The position numbers and the translations under genes are program-made. A DNA stretch of 64,000 bases from Siphonodentalium dalli (taxonomy: Eukaryota > Mollusca > Scaphopoda > Gadilida > Siphonodentaliidae), in contig CP136066.1 in NCBI GenBank assembly GCA_032622095.1, forward strand, positions 58,496,609 to 58,560,608, read 5' to 3'. This document shows positions 11,720 through 22,909 of the stretch, piece after piece (position 1 is the stretch's first letter; each line of letters begins with the position of its first letter). The notes below the pieces were generated by a model. That model had not been told where the DNA came from. It did no database searches and saw only the letters and a program-made list of their open reading frames with translations.

Positions 11720-11829
11720 TATAAGAGAATACATTGACCTAACAATATATACGAGACTATCATATATAAGATAATGCACTGGCACAGGATCTTTAATGCT
11801 GCACCAGCGCAGCTCCTGTCATGAAAGGG
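11720..11829. mobile_element. B-shell right end with H core remnant
   Basis: The stretch from CACTGGCACAGGATCTTTAA to GTCATGAAAGGG matches the B-shell right end; the terminal TTAA has mutated to TCAA. Confidence 0.65.
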
Positions 11830-11932
11830 TCAATAACTCGCAAATAATGAGATTTCGTTTGTCAACACTATTGTTATGTAAACATTGTTATAGTGGAATT
11901 ACTAATCAAAGTTCAATTAATCCAATAAGATA

Positions 11933-12095
11933 CAGTAATGCTCTAAGTAATCGACTTCTTAACCACAGCAGAATTATGGGTAACTTTTCAGGATTTAGTC
12001 GGAAATATGGCTTGTTGCCATTCATCGGAAAGCTCTCGGAAAAGTTACCCATAATTCTGCTGTGGTTAAGAAGTCGATTACTTAGAGCATTACTG
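11933..12095. mobile_element. T-family MITE, shortened centre
   Basis: CAGTAATGCTC to GAGCATTACTG with TA on both sides. The second arm lacks the sequence between GAAAGCTCTC and GGAAAAGTTACCC. Confidence 0.82.
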
Positions 12096-12412
12096 TATTA
12101 AAGTTGAATCAAAACTTGACAGGAAATATTGTAAAAAGTCATAACATTGAAAAATATTCAGAAAATCATAATCATAATACAATATTTTGACATAATTACT
12201 ACACATTTAGAGATGTTTGTTGACAAATCACTGTAACAGTTTTGTTTACATAACAATGGTTTTGACACGTAACATTTCGTTATTTAAGAACTCTCAATAA
12301 TGAATATAAGAATAAAGTTTATAAATTTTTCCATGTTCTCCCAGTTGGTGGTGTTTTTACAGACTTATATTTTTGCACAAAAACTCACTGTGATTGCCTT
12401 GGGTCCCTTTAA

Positions 12413-13082
12413 GTGTCTGGGAGATTCATGTTGGACTGGCTATATATCAGATTCTTACATAATAATTGAATAAAAAAGAAAGCGTGAATCCCAAAAATTA
12501 ACCTACATACATATTTTGGCCCTGTTTTTTTCAATAATGTGTTTTTTTTTCACACCATACTGGACGAAAAAATAAATTTTTTTTTTTACTGGTTTGTAAA
12601 CTCAAGCTTTTCTTCTGTAAATGGGTGTTTTATATAATGTTTTAAAGTGCGAAACACTGCCGTAGGGTCTTCAGGATTTTCAAAAAGAATAATCTTGCTC
12701 AACAGTTATTTTCACAAATGGTTTACACATATTGGCAACATATATTGTCATTCTTGTATGTGATTTATATGCAGTGCCTCTCGTTGGCAGAATCATTTCA
12801 ACATCGGAGGATTTAATTCAGGCTGGGTACAAGGCTGAATAATTATTTACAAATATATGATATGGAACCGACAAGGTTGTTTTTTTTAATGCCTTGCTAT
12901 TCCATAATAGCCAACAGTTATCGCTATTTTACCTATGCAACCCTGAAATCTATATATAGCTCGCCACATTCCTGTTTTTCATTACATTGAACTTACCTTA
13001 TACAAGGGTATGGAATAAATTAAGAACACAACATGTATCATAATCTCGAATCTTTCTTCAAACACATTACAGACATCGCATG
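12413..13082. other. No gene seen
   Basis: AT-rich, with T-tracts at 12541 and 12575. A possible acceptor at 12772-12776 leads to a frame of only ~20 codons. Confidence 0.5.
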
Positions 13083-13245
13083 CAGTAATGCCCTAAATAA
13101 TTGACTCATTAACCACAGCAGAATTATGGGTCATTTTTCAGGATTTAGTTGGAAATATGGCTTGTCGCCATATTTCAGACTAAATCCTGAAAAATTACCC
13201 ATAATTCTGCAGTGGTTAAGGAGTCGATTATGTAGGGTATTACTG
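13083..13245. mobile_element. T-family MITE, shortened centre
   Basis: The palindrome lacks the GATGAATGGCAACA part of both arms. The left flank is TG, not TA, so the end has mutated. It lies 355 bp before exon 1. Confidence 0.8.
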
Positions 13246-13329
13246 TAGTTTAATTTCACTCGAGCTCTGCTTTCATGGAATATATCCTTGAACTGTCTGC
13301 AACTCATTCGATAAAAGACTCTCAATTAA

Positions 13330-13525
13330 CCCTTCCATGACTGGAGCTTCCTGAAAATGTTGCGGAAACCCAGTGCCAATGCATTCTGTTATATATACGA
13401 GTCTCCCATAGAGAGCCTTGCATATATACAAGAATACAATATTTACCTTGACTTTGTAAACTAGTATATGCAAGGCTCGATATGGGTGACTCATGTATAT
13501 ATAATGCTGCACTAGTGCTGCTCCC
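13330..13525. mobile_element. B-shell MITE with H core, right end lost
   Basis: TTAA at 13326 precedes CCCTTCCATGACTGGAGC. An H hairpin lies at 13374-13435, and the end TGCTGCACTAGTGC decays before exon 1. Confidence 0.65.
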
Positions 13526-13600
13526 GTTGTGTTCTGTCTATGTATCAACTAGACCATATGATGCCATACGATAATAGCAACACATACTTGTTAATTGCAG

Positions 13601-15250
13601 TATCACGATATCAGAAGCGGTATTCAAACCTCACACAGATCCAAACTGTACCAACTAAGAAATTAAGGACCGATTCTGTCAGTCAGATGGCTGAAGAATT
13701 CCTTACCAGAACACTCGGGACACTGCAAAATCAGGCAAATTACGAAGTCCAAACTGAACAGAAAGATGTTTCCGTGGTTCAAGAAGAATCAGTCAAGGAC
13801 TTGGCCGATCAGTTCATCAGTAGAATGCAATCTGTTCCGCAGAAAATGCTCTATGATGGCCATTTTAGGCCTTATAATCCAGATAAACCAGCTGAGCCAT
13901 TTCAAAATCTAGAGCAATCTGTACCATCTCTAGCCGAATCTGAATCATCAGGCGTGGATAGTCACGTTTCTAAGCCAATGAAAGCAGCAGTTTACAGAGT
14001 ATCAGGCACATCAAAATCTAATGCGAAATCTTCTGATAGGAAGCAGTCTGAGTATGCCTCAAAGTCGGCCTCGAGAAGAAAATCTTCTGGTCCTTCATCG
14101 AGTAGTAAATCAACTCCTTCTTTAGCTAGGAGATCCACTCCGAGTGGCAGGTCATCTTCAGCAAGTAAAGGTCCTCCTTCATCAAATAGCAGATCTTCTT
14201 CAGCAAGTAAAACTTCTGCTTTATCAACCAGGAAAACTACTTCTTCATCAACTAATAAATCTAGTCCTTCATCGACTCGTAAATCTATTCCTTCATCAAG
14301 CAGATCATCCTCAGCTAGTAAAGCCGCTGCTTTATCAACCAGGAAAGCTGCTTCTTCATCAACTAGCAGGTCACCTTCTTCAGCTAGAAATTCAACTCTT
14401 CCGTCATCGAGTAGTAAATCTGTTCCTTCGTCAAGTAGCAGGTCATCTTCAACTGGTAAATTTTCATCAAGAAGTCGAATATCAGGTTCTTCAACTAGAA
14501 AACCATCTGATCCTTCATCATCTAGTAAAATATCTCTACGTTCGTCGAGTAGCAGGCCATCGTCTTCAACTAGAAAACCGTCAGTTCCTTCATCAATGAG
14601 TAAATCGTCAGACAAAGATAAAAAATCGGCATCTCTTGTACAAAAGTCGTTGGATAAAAAGGAGGAAAATGATGTAGGAAATGTTGTGAACGACTCAACT
14701 GGAGATAAAGCTAGCCCAAAAATTCCAACTTCAGCAGAGAATGAACAGACTGCCAAGTCAAAGCTTATGTATGATTACAATTATAATCCAGTTACTCCTG
14801 AAAAGGATGGTGGAAAAGCTGCAGATACTTCTGGTGCTGTTAATGATGTCAAGAAGAAATTAGACGAAAGCTTAAATGTGACTGTTAAGGTGTCTACGGG
14901 TGATGAGGACTTAGATAGAGCAGTTTGTGTGAAGCCAGAAGAGGTCGTCCCAATTAAAGGCAAGATGCGTAAAACTTCAAGGAAGGTGAAGAGGCAAACA
15001 GCTGAAGATCGAGGAAAGGTCAAATGTGAAGATGAGCAGACGGGTGACATTGAAGATGAAAGTGATGGTATAATACACGCTTTGGACCGGCTATCTGATT
15101 GCGAGGGTGGGTTAGAGCTGGAATCGGATCAAGCATCAAGTGACGAGACTGAGTCTTTGTGCGGCGATATCGATTGGGACCTGGAGGACCAAGAGGAGGC
15201 GACAGATAATACAGCAGTAGATTCTATCGTTAATGAGGCTCAAATTGAAG
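13601..15250 (+). CDS. Exon 1 of model: helix pair, Ser-rich region, basic cluster, acidic tail
   Basis: The exon is open for 550 codons after a TTAATTGCAG acceptor and ends at a GTGAGG donor in phase 1. Two related 16-residue helices come first (13678-13725 and 13792-13839; both read V-x-x-[ML]-A-x-x-F-[LI]). From about 14025 to 14625 lies a Ser/Lys/Arg region built from degenerate repeats of the SSSASK and STRK kind. At 14956-15000 a Lys/Arg cluster could be a nuclear localisation signal. From 15010 to 15250 the chain is strongly acidic. An in-frame ATG at 13540 lies upstream of the acceptor, so a translation start at 13540 or 13561 without that splice is possible. The Ser-rich part suggests a disordered, phosphorylatable region. 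No enzyme motif is visible. Confidence 0.85.
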
Positions 15251-15599
15251 GTGAGGCTACTTTAAAGGCATGTATGACCTTTATTATAGGTTATAATTTA
15301 CAAATACAACACCTAAATCTTGAGAGGTGAAGATTAGCAAACACTATACTGGTATGCTGTAATCAACTTGGTGGCATTTCTAACCAAAGTTCACTTTGTG
15401 GGGTCTCCCCAGTGTTCAGTGTTTTGCTTATCGCATACTCTTTACGTACGGTTTGTTTACATAATATGATGTTTGTTTACATACCACAGAGTACTAACAT
15501 GACAATGAAATGCAATTTATATGATTGGTATAAGAACAAGGTTTGTCTATAATATAATATTCCTTCTGTTTATGGCGGTTTTAATGGATGTGACTATTT

Positions 15600-16085
15600 T
15601 AAAAGAAATACCCACCGCCCGCTTACCATATCTTTAACCCCTTTTACTGAATGGACTCTCCCAACTATTGTTTGTTGTCTCCATTGTTGTAATTTGTATT
15701 ATACCAGGGAGAGGAGGATACTCTAATTGAATAGCACTTGTCCTCCAATCCCTTTTGTCATAAAGGATATGAACTAATAAATATGTCCTTTATTTAAAAA
15801 AAAAAATATACTAAAATTCTATTATAAAGTATACATTGGAATAGTCCATTCTTAATTTGTAGATATATTCAGATTCTATAAGCAATCGACAGACAGAGAA
15901 ACTGAATGAACTCTTCCAGTCTGTTATACTGTTATACATTGGAACGGTCCATTCTTTATTTATAGATATAATCAGATACTTTTACCAGATGGAAGGCAGA
16001 GAAACACCCTTAAGTCCATTTGTGGAAATGTTCTGATAATTAGTTCAACAATCCCCAAATGATTCAGTGGTAATCAAGTGACTGC
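15600..16085 (+). repeat. F-family dispersed repeat, degenerate copies
   Basis: Phrases of the type TATACATTGGAATGGTC followed by TTTGTAGATAT and TTCAGAT occur twice. F copies also lie near 2990, 5620, 22840, 24060, 26216, 29853, 35205, 53130 and 53463. Confidence 0.6.
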
Positions 16086-16204
16086 TCATCAATTCATCAA
16101 TATTCAGTTATTAGTTAGCAAGTTGCCTATTCGATATTTCTCTCCTAATTTTGAAACTGAGAAGCCACTGCCTACTGTTCGGTACTATTTTTCAAACTTC
16201 TGAC

Positions 16205-16660
16205 CTTTTTATGCCCCCTGTAAAATAAGTTTATGGGAGGAGGGTATATAGGAATCAGCCTGTCTGACGCAACTTTGTCCGAGCTTTTATTACTATATTT
16301 TTCAGTCAATTTTCTTTAAAATTGGCACAGATATTTAGTAGCATGAGAACCTGTGGTCATGAGGTCCGTCCAACTTTTTTTGGAACAGTTTTTTTTTTGA
16401 CAAAGAATTTTTTTGCCACATGCATAATTTTGTATAAGATTGTATCTCCTACTTTGTTTTGAAACTTGGTACATATATTTACCACTATGCTAACCTGTGC
16501 ATCTGCTATTAAGAGCTGAATCTGACTTGTTTTAGTGGGGTCGTCTTCCTTTTTGGACTTTTTAGGAGATGGTCCCATAAATGGTTGGATTTAGTGTACA
16601 ATACCCCTTTAATGTAGCCCATTTGCACTACAGGGGGTATTCTTAGTCCCATTGCGACAA
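16205..16660 (+). repeat. Bivalve-type TGCCCCCTGTA repeat
   Basis: It opens TTTATGCCCCCTGTAAAATA, carries GTCCGAGCTTTTATTACTAT and closes near ACAGGGGGTATTCTTAGTCC. A related, larger copy is at 27940-29130. Confidence 0.65.
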
Positions 16661-16680
16661 TCCCACCTCTAGTTTTGTAG

Positions 16681-17027
16681 GATCTCCATGTGACCAGGTC
16701 GAATCTATAAATGAAATCGGGGAAGTAACTGCCAGGCGTAAAAATCCGTTGATAACTTTAATCTCCATTATTTTATAGGATCTCCAGTTGATCAGGCCGA
16801 GCCTATCAATGAATCAAGGGAAGTAACTCCCTGGCTTAAAAATCCATTGATGACTTTAATCTCCATTATTTTATAGGATCTCCAGTTGATCAGGTCGAGC
16901 CTATCAATGAATCAAGGGAAGTAACTCCCAGGCTTAAAAATCCATTGATGACTTTAATCTCCATTATTTTATAGGATCTCCAGTTGATCAGGTCGAGCCT
17001 ATCAATGAATCAAGGGAAGTTACTGCC
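16681..17027 (+). repeat. Tandem 98-bp units carrying a splice acceptor
   Basis: Units start at 16681, 16779, 16877 and 16975, exactly 98 bp apart. Each begins GATCTCCA directly after an acceptor (TTTTGTAG or TTTTATAG). The fourth is cut short because it runs on as exon 2. Confidence 0.9.
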
Positions 17028-17229
17028 GGCCTTGAAATCTCTGAAGAAGGTGGATGGTTTCAAGTCGATTCGTTTAGTGATGTTGAGCAGTTCTCTGAGG
17101 GAAATAACTCTGCAGATGATGCCGAGCAGGAAACATTCACCGGGGACGATATCATTGATGATGAACACAATGATCTGGTTTCTGCCCCTGACAATGAAAA
17201 TGTCACTGAGGAAGATAAGGCAGATGAAG
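16975..17229 (+). CDS. Exon 2 of model: acidic linker
   Basis: The acceptor TTTTATAG and donor GTATCT bound 255 nt that are open only in the frame set by exon 1 (phase 1 at both ends). The product is acidic, rich in Asp, Glu, Asn and Ser, beginning SPVDQVEPINESREV and passing through EEGGWFQVDSF. The first 47 nt are the last of four tandem 98-bp units; the three upstream units keep the same acceptor but read into a stop. In this copy the GTAACT of the other units has become GTTACT, removing a donor-like site. No domain recognised. Confidence 0.85.
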
Positions 17230-17287
17230 GTATCTTATACTATAAAATCATTTTAACCAAGCCTGAGTTTAGTGTGCCTCTCTTTTG

Positions 17288-17380
17288 TAGAATGAAGTCC
17301 CCAGAGGGTGAGTTTAGTGACGCTATCCTGCATAGTGGGCTAGCATCACCAAATTCACCCTCTGGGGACCTCATTCTGCA
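17288..17380. mobile_element. P-family palindromic MITE
   Basis: Arms AGAATGAAGTCCCCAGAGGG and CCCTCTGGGGACCTCATTCT, with the centre GCTATCCTGCATAGTGGGCT. It lies 58 nt after exon 2. A half copy is at 17579-17620. Confidence 0.8.
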
Positions 17381-17998
17381 TGCTATGGGAGACATAGACT
17401 CAGATTGAAGTTCCCAAATGGTGAATACTGTGATGTGGACCGTATTGGGAACCTTGATTATTCAATGCCTATTTGGGGGTATATAGAAACTAAACTAAAA
17501 AAGAAATAGCATCTGTGTGAAGAAATTTCTATAGAAATTTGATAATAAAAAAACTTTCCAGAGAAGATGAGGCCTAAGCAGAATGAGGTCCCCAGATGAT
17601 GAATTCAGTGAAGACACGATTTAAAGGCCCACTTAATCAATATATGATTTAGGGACAATGATGGGATATTATGTCTGTTTCTGACACATTGTATATTTGG
17701 TTAATAAAACGATGAATGCAAAATGGAGCATATCTAAGCTATTTATGCCCTAATATGCATGTTAAGATATTGAAAAGGCCAGGATGTGCCGAAACCGCTA
17801 TAGTTATGTACATAATTGTATAATAAGTAATCAACAATGAACAGATACCATTTTAATTTTCAAATTAATCTATTTATATACAATAGCCTATCGTTTTTTG
17901 TCCATTGAATCTGTATTGTTTCGTGCAAACAAGGCTCTTATGAATTTCATACTAAATAAATGCTAATGATTTCATCATATCAAAGGTACTAAATCCGA

Positions 17999-18436
17999 TT
18001 TAACGTTCCTAAATTACTATTTCTTTGGCTTTGGGGGTAAAAAATATTTGATTTGAGTCAATTAACCCACCCATCAAAGCTCAGAGTGATCAGATATCGA
18101 TTTTTGAGTTTGTTATTGTCAATTGTTTGTGGCCCATGAACACGTCATCAAACAGATGGTCTCGGTCAAAATTGCGGATGAAGATGGATAACTCTAAAAA
18201 CAAATAGTAATACGACCAAATTTCGTGAATAATCAAATTATAATACGGGCCATAATTCGTGGAACAAAATGTTGATAAATAACACGTTTTGCAAAATTTG
18301 ATACCATAGTTGACAGTGGTTAGCATTATTTTGTTGCAAATAATCGATTCTGATAACAGAAGCACATTTTGAAGAAATGTTGTTGTTGTTGTATCTTGAT
18401 GATATGGGGACCCTCTGATTGGATTGAGTACCTTTC
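17999..18436 (+). repeat. Dispersed repeat, copy 2
   Basis: This is the second copy of the 2643-2990 repeat, with an extra ~100 bp in the middle and no SGNH ORF before it. It lies in intron 2. Confidence 0.7.
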
Positions 18437-18617
18437 ATGTTGCATAAAATAATGTTATTACCATCTGGTTATCATGTGAAATAAAGCCAGTAGCTATTAA
18501 TTAGCGCACTGATTGAGTGATTCCCTGTTATATTTGCATCAGAATTCCTGGAGGTAGAAAGATCTTAAAAACGTTTACTCAAAGCTGTCATAAATAAACA
18601 ATAGTTTACTGTTCTGA

Positions 18618-18856
18618 CAAGCCTTGAAATAGGGTGTCTGTCATTTGCAGAATGAGGTCCCCAGAGGGTGAATTTAGTGATGCTACCCCGCATAGCGGGT
18701 TAGCATCACCAAATTCACCCTCTGGGGACCTCATTCTGCTTACATCTCAGCAGAATGATGTTCCCAGAGGGTGAATTTAGTCATGCTAGCCCGCTATGCG
18801 GGGTAGCATCACTAAATTCACCCTCTGGGGACCTCATTCTGCAATTTCAAGGCTTG
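18618..18856. mobile_element. hAT-type MITE made of two P hairpins
   Basis: The terminal repeats CAAGCCTTGAAAT and ATTTCAAGGCTTG are bracketed by a perfect 8-bp duplication, TGTTCTGA (18610-18617 and 18857-18864). Inside, two ~93-bp P palindromes (18647-18739 and 18750-18842) stand side by side. Confidence 0.88.
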
Positions 18857-19126
18857 TGTTCTGAGTAACATACAGTTTTTCTCCTGGAGTGAGATGCAGA
18901 GGAGTGAAAATAATCTTTGCATTTCACGAGAGAAACCTGTATGCTATTCAGATCAGTTGACTGTTGTGTTTATATTTTATATACCAATTTGTTACAACTC
19001 AGACCACAATGAAACACACAGTTGGATCTATTACGCTCTTAAAGCTACAACATCACCAGCCATTTCTGTTAAAATAATGCACAAGGATACCGAATGACGC
19101 ACAAATTGACATCATAAGGCAGTGCT

Positions 19127-20100
19127 GGGAGTAGGATAACATCTTGAGAGTAGGATAACATCTTGAGAGTAGGATAACATCTTGAGAGTAGGATAACATC
19201 TTGAGAGTAGGATAACATCTTGAGAGTAGGATAACATCTTGAGAGTAGGATAACATCTTGAGAGGAGGATAACATCTTGAGAGTAGGATAACATCTTGAG
19301 AGTAGGATAACATCCTGAGAGTAGGATAGCATCTTGAGAGTAGGATAACATCTTGAGAGTAGGATAACATCTTGAGAGTAGGATAACATCTTGAGAGGAG
19401 GATAACATCTTGAGGATAACATCTTGAGAGTAGGATAACATCTTGAGGATAACATCTTGAGAGTAGGATAACATCTTGAGAGTAGGATAACATCTTGAGA
19501 GTAGGATAACATCTTGATAGTAGGATAACATCTTGAGAGTAGGATAACATCTTGAGAGTAGGATAACATCTTGAGAGTAGGTTAACATCTTGAGAGTAGG
19601 ATAACATCTTGAGAGTAGGATAACATCTTGAGAGTATGATAACATCTTGAGAGTAGGATAACATCTTGAGAGTAGGATAACATCTTGAGAGTATGATAAC
19701 ATCTTGAGAGTAGGATAACATCTTGAGAGTAGGATAACATCTTGAGAGTAGGATAACATCTTGAGAGTAGGATAACATCTTGAGAGTAGGATAACATCTT
19801 GAGAGTAGGATAACATATTGAGAGTAGGATAACATATTGAGAGTAGGATAACATCTTGAGAGTAGGATAACATCATGAGAGTAGGATAACATCATGAGAG
19901 TAGGATAACATCATGAGAGTAGGATAACATCTTGAGAGTAGGATAACATCTTGAGAGTAGGATAACATCATGAGAGTAGGATAACATCTTGAGAGTAGGA
20001 TAACATCTTGAGAGTAGGATAACATCTTGAGAGTAGGATAACATCATGAGAGTAGGATAACATCTTGAGAGTAGGATAACATCTTGAGAGTAGGATAACA
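19127..20100 (-). repeat. 19-bp minisatellite, about 50 units
   Basis: The plus-strand unit is GAGAGTAGGATAACATCTT. Variants include CATCATGAGAG and ATATTGAGAG types, and shorter units where CTTGAGGATAACAT skips five bases. Because 19 is not a multiple of three and the minus-strand unit has no stop in any frame, all three minus frames stay open for hundreds of bases, giving MLSYSQDVILLSRCYPTLK as a repeating reading. It lies in intron 2. Confidence 0.92.
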
Positions 20101-20332
20101 AGTTCGGTCTTCTGGGAGTGGGGATATGATTTATATTTTGACGTAAAAGTTGATGACAATATAATAATCCCTCATATTGTCAAATCTCATCAAATTGTGG
20201 AAGAAAACCATCTTCGGTCCACAAACTGACGCTGGTCGTTGTCCAATTGATGCAGCTGTAAATTTCATGTGAACTTGACCCACCAGATTCAACAGAAGGA
20301 AGAAATTTTAAACCGTCTTGTAATTATCTTAG

Positions 20333-20466
20333 GTGATCAATCTACTATTGAGGAAGCTACTGACAATAATCAGAATGAGGCTGAGTCTGTATCTGATCAC
20401 AAGGAGGCTGTTGACGACGCAGATCAAAATGACATGGATTCAGCAGCAGCTGAAGGCGACACACAG
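20333..20466 (+). CDS. Exon 3 of model: acidic linker
   Basis: This 134-nt exon follows ATTATCTTAG and ends at CACACAG before GTGACT. It enters in phase 1 and leaves in phase 0, matching exons 2 and 4. The product is a 45-residue acidic stretch (DQSTIEEATDNNQNEAES...) ending in EGDTQ. It has no recognisable fold and looks like a flexible spacer before the first dsRBD-like domain. Confidence 0.82.
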
Positions 20467-20680
20467 GTGACTTCTTATATTTTATTATTTTATTTTTATT
20501 ATTTTTATTTTTTTTATATTTTTTTATTGGAATAAACAGACATCAATGAATGTAAATACAGACAGGGGTACATGCTATAATAGATAACGTGACATTCTTC
20601 CAATTCGCTCACATCTCGCTCACTTCATTTACACGTCTTTCATATTATTTTATTTACATTAAGCCACAATTTCGTGTTTC

Positions 20681-21098
20681 TCAGCCTGGAAATAGTGTTC
20701 CTGTCATTTGCAGAATGAGGTCCCCAGAGGTGATAGTGACGCTATCCCGCAATGCGGTCTACCATCACCAAATTCACCCTCTGGAAATCTCATTTGCAAT
20801 GTGAGACCTAGGATCAGATTGATGTTCCCCAGTTCAAGTTGGTGATGTTCACCCATTAGTCACCTCGATTGTGCATTATATATTCTGCAAATTTAGAGCA
20901 TATAGAAACTGAACAGAAAGGAAAAAGTAGCTAAAAAAAATGTTAATTTGAGACGATACTTCCCAAAAAATGAGGCCTAAGTAGAATGAGGTCCCCAGAG
21001 GGCGAGTTTGATGATGCCAGCCTGCTGCATGGGATAGCATCACTACATTCACCCTCTGTAGACCTGTAAATAACAGACACACTATTTCAAGGCTTGGT
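20681..21098. mobile_element. Related P element with two hairpins, no clear target duplication
   Basis: Outer ends CAGCCTGGAAATAG and CTATTTCAAGGCTTG enclose P hairpins at 20710-20797 and 20982-21069, with ~185 bp between them that resembles positions 1-65. Confidence 0.7.
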
Positions 21099-21099
21099 T

Positions 21100-21726
21100 C
21101 AGGACATAAAGTGATCCTTTTGAAACAAAGTTTGTATTATGTAATTAGTCTGTCTGCCTGTCCATCTATTCATACGTCCGTCTGTTTAGCCATCTGTCTG
21201 TCCGTCCATTAACATTTCTCGATTCTGATTGATAACTCCAGTTTGAATTATTTGATCTGAACCAAAGTTGGAATGTGTATTCCCAGCTAAATATACAGGC
21301 CAAGTTCGAATATGGGTTCCGTCCAATTATTTTTACATGAGTTACGGCCCTTTTTTTACTTAGAAATTGACCGATTTCATAATATTTTGATTTCCGACCA
21401 GTAACTCCATTATTGATTATTTTATCTGAACCAAAGCAAATATGTGTTTCCCAGCTAAAACTAGAGGCCAAGTTTGAATATAGGTTTTGTCAAATTATTT
21501 TAGTTACGGCCAATTTTCGACTTAGAATTTGACTGCATTTTGGTATTTAAATTATGGGTATATCAGATATTCTTTGTAAGCTCAAAATATTATGTTATTT
21601 TGCAGTAGTACAATTCAAAGTGGCTAAAGGACGTATTTTGCCACACCCTAGTGATGCTCTTGTTGGGAACTACAAAAATTATTTTGTTCACACAAATTTA
21701 GGGGTGGCGCCTGTAATAAACAAGTA
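21100..21726. other. Intron 3: low-identity repeat, no gene
   Basis: GTCTGTCCGTCCATT and two AGTTTGAATTATTTGATCTG-like segments at 21240 and 21405 suggest one more dispersed repeat in two degenerate units. Confidence 0.5.
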
Positions 21727-21920
21727 CAGTAATGCCCTAAGTAATCTACTCTTTAACTACAGCAGAATTATGGGTAACTTTTCAGGATTTAGTCGGAAAT
21801 ATGGCTTGTTGCCATAGAGCTTTCCGATGAATGACAACAAGCCATATTTCCGACTAAATCCTGAAAAGTTACCCATAATTCTGCTGTAGTAAAAAGAGTC
21901 GATTACTTAGGGCATTACTG
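21727..21920. mobile_element. T-family MITE in intron 3
   Basis: A 194-bp palindrome with CAGTAATGCCC/GGGCATTACTG ends and TA on both sides. Confidence 0.85.
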
Positions 21921-22408
21921 TAATCTTTGTGGCATTATATGAGATTTGTTTTTATCACATAATGAGCCCTTAAACCCAGCCTCATATTTTTTAGTAAGTC
22001 ACACATGTATTATCGGAACGTGCAGTGACATAAAAGCTTAATGATATCAATCAATGTAATTATTATGCTAATTAGAATATATTTATGATATTTGAATTGC
22101 TTGGGTTATATGTGTTGTAACCGTGAGATAATCATGGGTGATAAGGGTAGTTGAAAAAACTTAAAATGGAACTATATTTTTTCTTGAATGTGTTTTTACT
22201 TCCTCTTTGTTTGTGATAAGGAAATCAATATTAATTTGTTTTAGCGTTTTGAGATCGCCTTTCCTTGTTAAAATGTGATTATGTGATAAAAAAGGATCTC
22301 AAATCCGTCGCAATTCTATTTGAAATTTATTAATCTCGTCCACTAAATTTGATCAATAAATTTCTTAACGAATTGTGACTAATTATAGATCCTCTATTTT
22401 ACTTACAG

Positions 22409-22543
22409 CCGAGTGAAAAGCCAGCAGATATTTATCCACCAGATGGATATTTTGGTGTCCCTCTTGAGTTTTATGACAACTTTAAGGATGTCAGCGCATC
22501 AATGTCTAAGAGATTGGTTTCTAAGCTTGCTAAAAAATTTGGG
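22409..22543 (+). CDS. Exon 4 of model: first half of domain 1
   Basis: The acceptor TTTACTTACAG and a consensus donor GTAAGT bound 45 codons, phase 0 at both ends. The product carries DIYPPDGYFGVPLEFYDNF and then a helix, KRLVSKLAKKFG. The same layout (Tyr-Pro-Pro near the start, P-x-E and N-F in the middle, L-V-x-x-L-x-K at the end) recurs in exons 6, 9 and 10. I read the terminal helix as alpha-1 of a dsRBD-like domain finished by exon 5. A 213-bp palindromic MITE starts 47 nt after the donor. Confidence 0.85.
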
Positions 22544-22590
22544 GTAAGTAGCTCTAACTACTTTCTCTGGTTATAGCTGAGAATAAGGTA

Positions 22591-22803
22591 CAGTAATGCC
22601 CTAAGTAATCGACCCCTTAACCACAGCAGAATTATGGGTAACTTTTCAGGATTTAGTCGGAAATACGGCTTGTTGCCATTCATCGGAAAGCTCTCAGTGA
22701 GAGCTTTCCGGTGAATGGCAACAAGCCATATTTTCGACTAAATCCTGAAAAGTTACCCATAATTCTGCTGTGGTTGCGGGGTCGATTACTTAGGGCAATA
22801 AAG
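22591..22803. mobile_element. T-family MITE 47 nt after exon 4
   Basis: Full-length palindrome with intact left end CAGTAATGCC; the right end is decayed (GGGCAATAAAG). Its arms otherwise pair almost fully. Confidence 0.85.
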
Positions 22804-22909
22804 TAGCAGGTGGGCGGAATTTTGTTGTTTCCAACCCTTTCTATACTAAATGAATTCTCTCACTCAGTTATACATTTTTCTGAAGCTAAGACATAACGCC
22901 CCTTGGAAT

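Larger units (their letters stand above)
11122..12408. mobile_element. Possible TTAA-flanked composite element
   Basis: TTAA at 11118 and 12409 flank AGGGACCCAA and TTGGGTCCCT. Inside are two T MITEs, an H/B remnant and the GTAATC-rich stretch. The short ends make the boundaries tentative. Confidence 0.5.

Noticed and set aside
11796-12101. 101-codon frame ending in LLWLRSRLLRALLY
   Set aside because: It reads through a T-family palindrome; the same peptide appears at every copy.
12772-12840. Possible exon upstream of exon 1 after TATGCAG
   Set aside because: Only about 20 open codons, no donor, and no phase evidence linking it to 13601.
14144-14599. 151-codon plus-strand frame rich in Leu, Gln and His
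   Set aside because: It overlaps exon 1 in another frame and arises from the same TCATCA-type codon repeats.
13992-14756. 254-codon minus-strand frame rich in Leu, Asp and Glu opposite exon 1
   Set aside because: It is the shadow of the Ser/Lys repeat codons of exon 1; no start context, splice logic or domain supports it.
19053-20159. Several 60-280 codon minus-strand frames (MLSYSQDVILLSRCYP repeat)
   Set aside because: They are produced by the 19-bp minisatellite having no stops; not reported as genes.
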